Part shown: positions 61,417 through 64,000 of the stretch, piece after piece | Numbering within the stretch: position 1 is the stretch's first letter | Layout of the letters: each line of letters begins with the position of its first letter | From: a bacterium | GTDB taxonomy: Bacteria > Bacillota > Clostridia > Lachnospirales > Lachnospiraceae | DNA: 64,000 nucleotides | Direction of reading: 5' to 3' | Assembly (NCBI GenBank): GCA_030535455.1 | Contig: JAUNJY010000017.1 | Span: 1 to 64,000, forward strand | Translations under genes and position numbers: made by a program | Notes under the pieces: model-generated | Told to the model about the DNA's origin: nothing | The model's database searches: none | What the model saw: only the letters and a program-made list of their open reading frames with translations

Positions 61417-62470
61417 AGTTTTCCTCCTCAACCATATCATAAATCCGTTCTAGTCTGTCTCTTGTTAATTTCACTTCATTTAGAATGGTATATCGGTCTT
61501 TTCTCGTATCTTTTGCAAATAGCCAGGCATTTACGAATACCTCTTTCGTAATTCCCCATTTCATAGGCTGTATGGAGATTTCATAAGACTTTAAATAATC
61601 TAACAGAAGCTGATGGTCCCGATTTTGTAATATGCTGGCCACCACGCTTCCCAATGCCACTGCCATGCCATGAGAAATCTGAATATTCTTATAATTCTCA
61701 TCAAGCGAATGACTAAATAGATGTTCCGAACCACTGCATGGTCTGGAGTTTCCTGCTATCTCCATGGCAATTCCGCTAAGTACCAAGGACTCCGACATGC
61801 TCTTTATAAAAGGTTTGCTCCTTAATGACTTTTCCCGGTTATAATACAGGGAACTAAAAGAGATATCCGACAGCATATAGGCAAAATCATCTACCTGCTT
61901 TCCTCGCCTCTTCTGGTCCAGGCGCCAGTCAAATAATGCCGTATAATTGCTTAAGGTATCTCCAATTCCCGATTTTAACATATCCAGTGGAGCCTCTGCT
62001 ATAATATCGATATCCACTATGACTCCTGCCGGTATCCTGCATCCAAAAGACTTTCGCTTTCCATCCTCAATACTCAGTACGGCGATTGGGGATGCCAGTC
62101 CATCATTGCTTAATGAAGTTGGAATACTAAAAAACGTCTTCTTAGCAATATAGGATGCATACTTTGTGGTGTCCAGGACCTTTCCTCCTCCAAACCCTAT
62201 TACGACTTCAATATTGTGGATTGCAATATACTTTCCAAGCTCCACTGCATCATAATAGGAGCCTTGGTCAATCAAATAAATCTTACTCTTCAAGAACTTC
62301 CCTGCCAGCTCCTCCATCTTCTTTTTGTACAATCTATATATCACATTATCTGAAACAATAATCGCCGGCTGTTTATGTGCATCGGTTACACACTCCTCAA
62401 TAATAGTATCTACTTCATTAATTGCCTGCTCTTTGACACGCATGCATAATGGCAGATCAAACTGTTTCAT
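61358..62470 (-). CDS. Glycerol-1-phosphate dehydrogenase family protein (AraM/EgsA-like)
   Basis: 370 aa, iron/zinc-type dehydrogenase fold. NAD(P) site GFGGGKVLDTTKY, then FFSIPTSLSNDGLASPIAVL as in EgsA. Metal-binding residues lie in SGIGDTLSNYTALFDW, SGSEHLFSHSLD and ISHGMAVALG. EgsA/AraM reduces dihydroxyacetone phosphate to sn-glycerol-1-phosphate, the mirror image of the usual bacterial G3P. Its clustering with a phosphatase, a nucleotidyltransferase and glycerophosphotransferases suggests supply of an unusual glycerol donor. Confidence 0.85.
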   Translation of the reverse strand: MKQFDLPLCMRVKEQAINEVDTIIEECVTDAHKQPAIIVSDNVIYRLYKKKMEELAGKFLKSKIYLIDQGSYYDAVELGKYIAIHNIEVVIGFGGGKVLDTTKYASYIAKKTFFSIPTSLSNDGLASPIAVLSIEDGKRKSFGCRIPAGVIVDIDIIAEAPLDMLKSGIGDTLSNYTALFDWRLDQKRRGKQVDDFAYMLSDISFSSLYYNREKSLRSKPFIKSMSESLVLSGIAMEIAGNSRPCSGSEHLFSHSLDENYKNIQISHGMAVALGSVVASILQNRDHQLLLDYLKSYEISIQPMKWGITKEVFVNAWLFAKDTRKDRYTILNEVKLTRDRLERIYDMVEEENYESINSGSGVWQQAYTNHQ

Positions 62471-62488
62471 ACTGTCTCGCTCCCAATT

Positions 62489-63739
62489 TCATTGATGAAA
62501 GATTTCTTTTAAAATAATCTCGCTTGTATTTGGACCATTTAACCGATTATGTGTCTCATTAAATTGCTGGTATCGATCATCCATCTGAAATTCCTTGATC
62601 TCTTTAATTGCCTGAATCAAATCATCTTCCTTGGTCACCGGAGCTGTTGGAAGCTCTTCAAACTCTAGATAAAAATCTCTTAGATTTGTCTTATACTCCT
62701 CTAAATCATACATATATAATACAATTGGTTTTTCAAGAATTGCGTAATCAAACATTATACTGGAGTAATCGGTAACAAGCAGATCACTTGCCATATAAAG
62801 TTCATTAATGTCCTCATAGTCAGAGACATCTATAATAAAATCCTTAAATTCTTCAAAATCAAATTTACTCTTGATTAGATAATGTGCCCGAAATAATAGA
62901 ATATAGTCTTCTTTCAGCTGTTCTCGTAATCGACTAAAATCAAGTCCCAGCCTGATTGTATTTCCAACTCCGATCATATACTGATTTTCACGGTAGGTTG
63001 GACAATACAAAATTGCCTGCTTCTCTTTCGGTATATGCAAAGCCTCCCTAATCGCCTCCCGGTCTGCCTCGGTATATCGATATAAGGAATCATTCCTTGG
63101 ATATCCCTTTTCAATAAAGATATCTTGTTTATTCAGTTCCTTTAAGTGATAGGCGCTGGTCAGCTTTTCGGTACAGTATCTGGACGGACTGATAAGATAC
63201 GTATAATCCTTGGCCGCCTTTGTATATTGATGACGCAAAGACCTGGTGCTCACTGTCCGATCTTTATAATCTGCAATATCATATCCAAGCCGCTTTAATG
63301 GAACTCCATGCCAACATTGGACATAGACTTGTCCCTCACGCTTCTTAATTTCCTGAGGCAATCGATAATTTGTAATAAAGTACTTTGCCCTTGCATAGCA
63401 ATCATAATATTCCTTGCTTCGATACTTCACCACTCTTGTGTTGTCATTTTGCTGAAGATCTAAGTACTTCTCTGGCTGTCGAAAGCACCATACAAGTCCA
63501 TACCTGCCGTATTCCTCCTTATTCTTTACCATGGCCAGGTACAATGCTTTAGGATTTCCCGCATAGGAGCGGCCGCCAAATGCCTCGAACATGACTAGCT
63601 TTTCATCCAGACATTTTACCTTATGGCTTCTCTTCCAAAACTTTAGCTTTCGTTTTTCCAATATTCCTGCAACGATCATCTTTCGTAAAAGTTTACAATG
63701 ATCCGCCACCTTTAGGATGGCCTTTTTTAGCTTTCTCAT
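62489..63739 (-). CDS. CDP-glycerol glycerophosphotransferase family protein 2
   Basis: 416 aa, similar to the TagF-like half of the fused enzyme. Motifs: MFEAFGGRSYAGNPKALY, VQCWHGVPLKRLGYD, EKGYPRNDSLY, AILYCPTYRENQY, LLFRAHYLIKSKFD, and SDLLVTDYSSIMFDYAILEKPIVLYMYDLEEY. A basic N-terminus (1 to 40) probably binds the membrane. It lies 18 bases from the dehydrogenase gene, the same operon. Confidence 0.88.
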   Translation of the reverse strand: MRKLKKAILKVADHCKLLRKMIVAGILEKRKLKFWKRSHKVKCLDEKLVMFEAFGGRSYAGNPKALYLAMVKNKEEYGRYGLVWCFRQPEKYLDLQQNDNTRVVKYRSKEYYDCYARAKYFITNYRLPQEIKKREGQVYVQCWHGVPLKRLGYDIADYKDRTVSTRSLRHQYTKAAKDYTYLISPSRYCTEKLTSAYHLKELNKQDIFIEKGYPRNDSLYRYTEADREAIREALHIPKEKQAILYCPTYRENQYMIGVGNTIRLGLDFSRLREQLKEDYILLFRAHYLIKSKFDFEEFKDFIIDVSDYEDINELYMASDLLVTDYSSIMFDYAILEKPIVLYMYDLEEYKTNLRDFYLEFEELPTAPVTKEDDLIQAIKEIKEFQMDDRYQQFNETHNRLNGPNTSEIILKEIFHQ

Positions 63740-63772
63740 ATGGCTTCCTTATCACTTCATTTTCTATATAAG

Positions 63773-64000
63773 TTATGTCAGTAGTTTTCTCATCTCCTGC
63801 TTTCTACCACATAAATACTCCTCAGCCGTCATAAACGGCATTTTCTCAAAGGTGTCAGTTGCTTCTCCATGAAGATAGTCTAAAAATGTCTCCACATCCT
63901 CTTTTCCCTCAAGTCGTATATATGGCTTATTGTGCAGTTGTGATAAATATCTGATTTTCTTACTTTCTTCTCCTATTACTACCAGCGTGTCCATAAGACT
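63773..64000 (-). CDS. C-terminal part of a gene cut by the window edge
   Basis: At least 73 codons, open to the right edge. An in-frame ATG at 63994 is visible, but there is no ribosome binding site in view, so the true start is probably outside. The visible part is MDTLVVIGEESKKIRYLSQL ... EYLCGRKQEMRKLLT. I do not recognise it. It ends 33 bases before the next glycerophosphotransferase gene and is therefore probably part of the same operon. Confidence 0.5.
   Translation of the reverse strand, partial: SLMDTLVVIGEESKKIRYLSQLHNKPYIRLEGKEDVETFLDYLHGEATDTFEKMPFMTAEEYLCGRKQEMRKLLT

Noticed and set aside
1-64000. tRNA or rRNA genes
   Set aside because: No cloverleaf-like or rRNA-like stretch was noticed on either strand, though a covariance-model search was not possible here.

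Overview
The window looks like Bacillota, class Clostridia, probably a Lachnospiraceae-type genome. The DNA is AT-rich, ribosome binding sites are of the strong AGGAGG type, and the lysS and greA proteins, a CDP-glycerol polymer locus and Tn1549-like conjugation families are all typical of that group. This is judged from sequence memory only, with no database search. Nearly all genes are on the minus strand.

Positions 1 to about 47,400 are one large mobile element: an integrative conjugative element or integrated conjugative plasmid whose left end and integrase lie outside the window. Its replication and partition operon (47,356 to 44,057) encodes two small proteins, ParA, ParB and a RepA_N-type initiator. 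The rep gene contains eight iteron-like units at an exact 17-bp spacing. The transfer genes form six minus-strand transcription units, T1 to T6. T1 (8,070 to 346) has VirB2-like and VirB6-like proteins followed by Tad/type IVc pilus parts: CpaF ATPase, TadB, TadC, two pseudopilin-like proteins and CpaB. T2 (19,413 to 10,685) has a pilin-like protein, a VirB4-like protein without ATPase, VirB4, an NlpC/P60 hydrolase, a possible PcfB and VirD4. T3 (29,148 to 22,815) has a second CpaF, a prepilin peptidase and a secreted Ig-like/InlB-repeat protein. T4 (32,883 to 29,202) has a DUF5688 protein, two SpoVG paralogues and the relaxase. T5 is an ArdC-like antirestriction protein. T6 (36,498 to 34,026) has a coiled-coil protein, a MobC-like protein and RadC. 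Every one of these six units, and no other gene in the window, is preceded by the same 36-bp element, so the transfer genes appear to form one regulon.

Three cargo modules that look like anti-phage or restriction systems sit between backbone units, and none carries the 36-bp element. The first is a two-gene CBASS-type operon (CD-NTase plus S-4TM membrane effector, 8,242 to 10,110). Its canonical TTGACA-17-TATATT promoter overlaps a perfect CIRCE operator of the HrcA heat-shock repressor. The second is a Lamassu/ABC-3C-like pair, a DUF4297 nuclease and a zinc-hook SMC-like ATPase (19,718 to 22,627). The third is a PLD-family nuclease facing two overlapping N6-adenine methyltransferase genes (37,080 to 43,268). 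The HrcA-controlled CBASS and the Tad/T4SS regulon are the two most interesting items.

Positions 47,614 to 64,000 are chromosome. First come lysS and greA, expressed from a consensus promoter, and a secreted serine-hydrolase-family membrane protein. A surface-polymer locus follows: an initiating sugar-phosphate transferase, a GT2 enzyme, a beta-helix protein, three glycerophosphotransferases (one fused to GT2), a HAD phosphatase, a nucleotidyltransferase and a glycerol-1-phosphate-dehydrogenase-family enzyme. Together they would make and polymerise a CDP-glycerol-type precursor for a teichoic-acid-like or capsular polymer.
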